A DNA stretch of 64,000 nucleotides from Aeromonas veronii (lineage in GTDB: Bacteria; Pseudomonadota; Gammaproteobacteria; Enterobacterales; Aeromonadaceae). The DNA is taken from assembly GCF_040215105.1 (NCBI RefSeq), contig NZ_CP157875.1, positions 3,678,501 to 3,742,500 of the forward strand. The letters are read 5' to 3'. The translations under genes were made by a program, and so were the position numbers. Shown piece by piece: positions 61,243 through 64,000 of the stretch (the first letter of the stretch is position 1; each line of letters opens with the position of its first letter). Below the pieces are notes generated by a model. The model did no database searches. It saw only the letters and a program-made list of their open reading frames with translations, and had not been told where the DNA came from.

Positions 61243-64000
<2,758 letters not shown>

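Overview
The window looks like the chromosome of a GC-rich gammaproteobacterium, most likely Aeromonas. The reasons are an AhyB-type elastase, close relatives of enteric genes (tesA-ybbA-ybbP, yheS, mdtH, yidE, rimJ, dusB-fis, galU, yciB-yciI, cysQ), and an rRNA operon of gammaproteobacterial type. Species was assigned by recognising proteins, not by a search.

Layout. Bases 1-2250 hold the ybbP-ybbA ABC genes diverging from tesA across a degenerate duplicated spacer. Bases 2250-9600 hold cheV, a general porin, a CBS-domain protein, yheS followed by a TIGR02444-type gene and rlmJ, a small membrane protein, a Fur-box-like site and a DUF2061 gene. Bases 9600-19160 hold a lysozyme-inhibitor-like lipobox-free secreted protein, putP, an L,D-transpeptidase, a YbdG-type mechanosensitive channel, an acetate kinase with no pta beside it, a YhcH-family gene, an acyltransferase and the rimJ/rimL-like pair. 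Bases 19500-23650 hold the secreted elastase, and a LysR regulator diverging from mdtH.

Bases 23908-40362 are one gene on the minus strand: a giant (about 5,484 residue) LapA-like type I secreted adhesin. It has an N-terminal retention module with a probable LapG site, 35 near-identical VCBS repeats of 318-321 bp, a Calx-beta-like region, two RTX blocks and a von Willebrand A domain. It is the most striking object in the window. Neither its secretion system nor LapD/LapG genes are here.

Bases 40583-53390 hold yidE, a hemolysin III family gene, a PLP-dependent (PanP-like) decarboxylase, yciB, yciI, cysQ, comEA-like, galU, a POT peptide transporter, an RssB-like response regulator, a dnaT-dnaC-like pair and an NAD-binding protein. 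Bases 53419-58214 are a four-gene minus-strand efflux operon (TolC-like, HlyD-like, two ABC-2 permeases) with no ATPase gene. Then come dusB-fis, a LysE exporter, a perfect 22-copy octanucleotide tandem repeat, and the 3' end of an rRNA operon on the minus strand (23S partial, 5S, terminator). I saw no CRISPR array, prophage, insertion sequence or tRNA gene.
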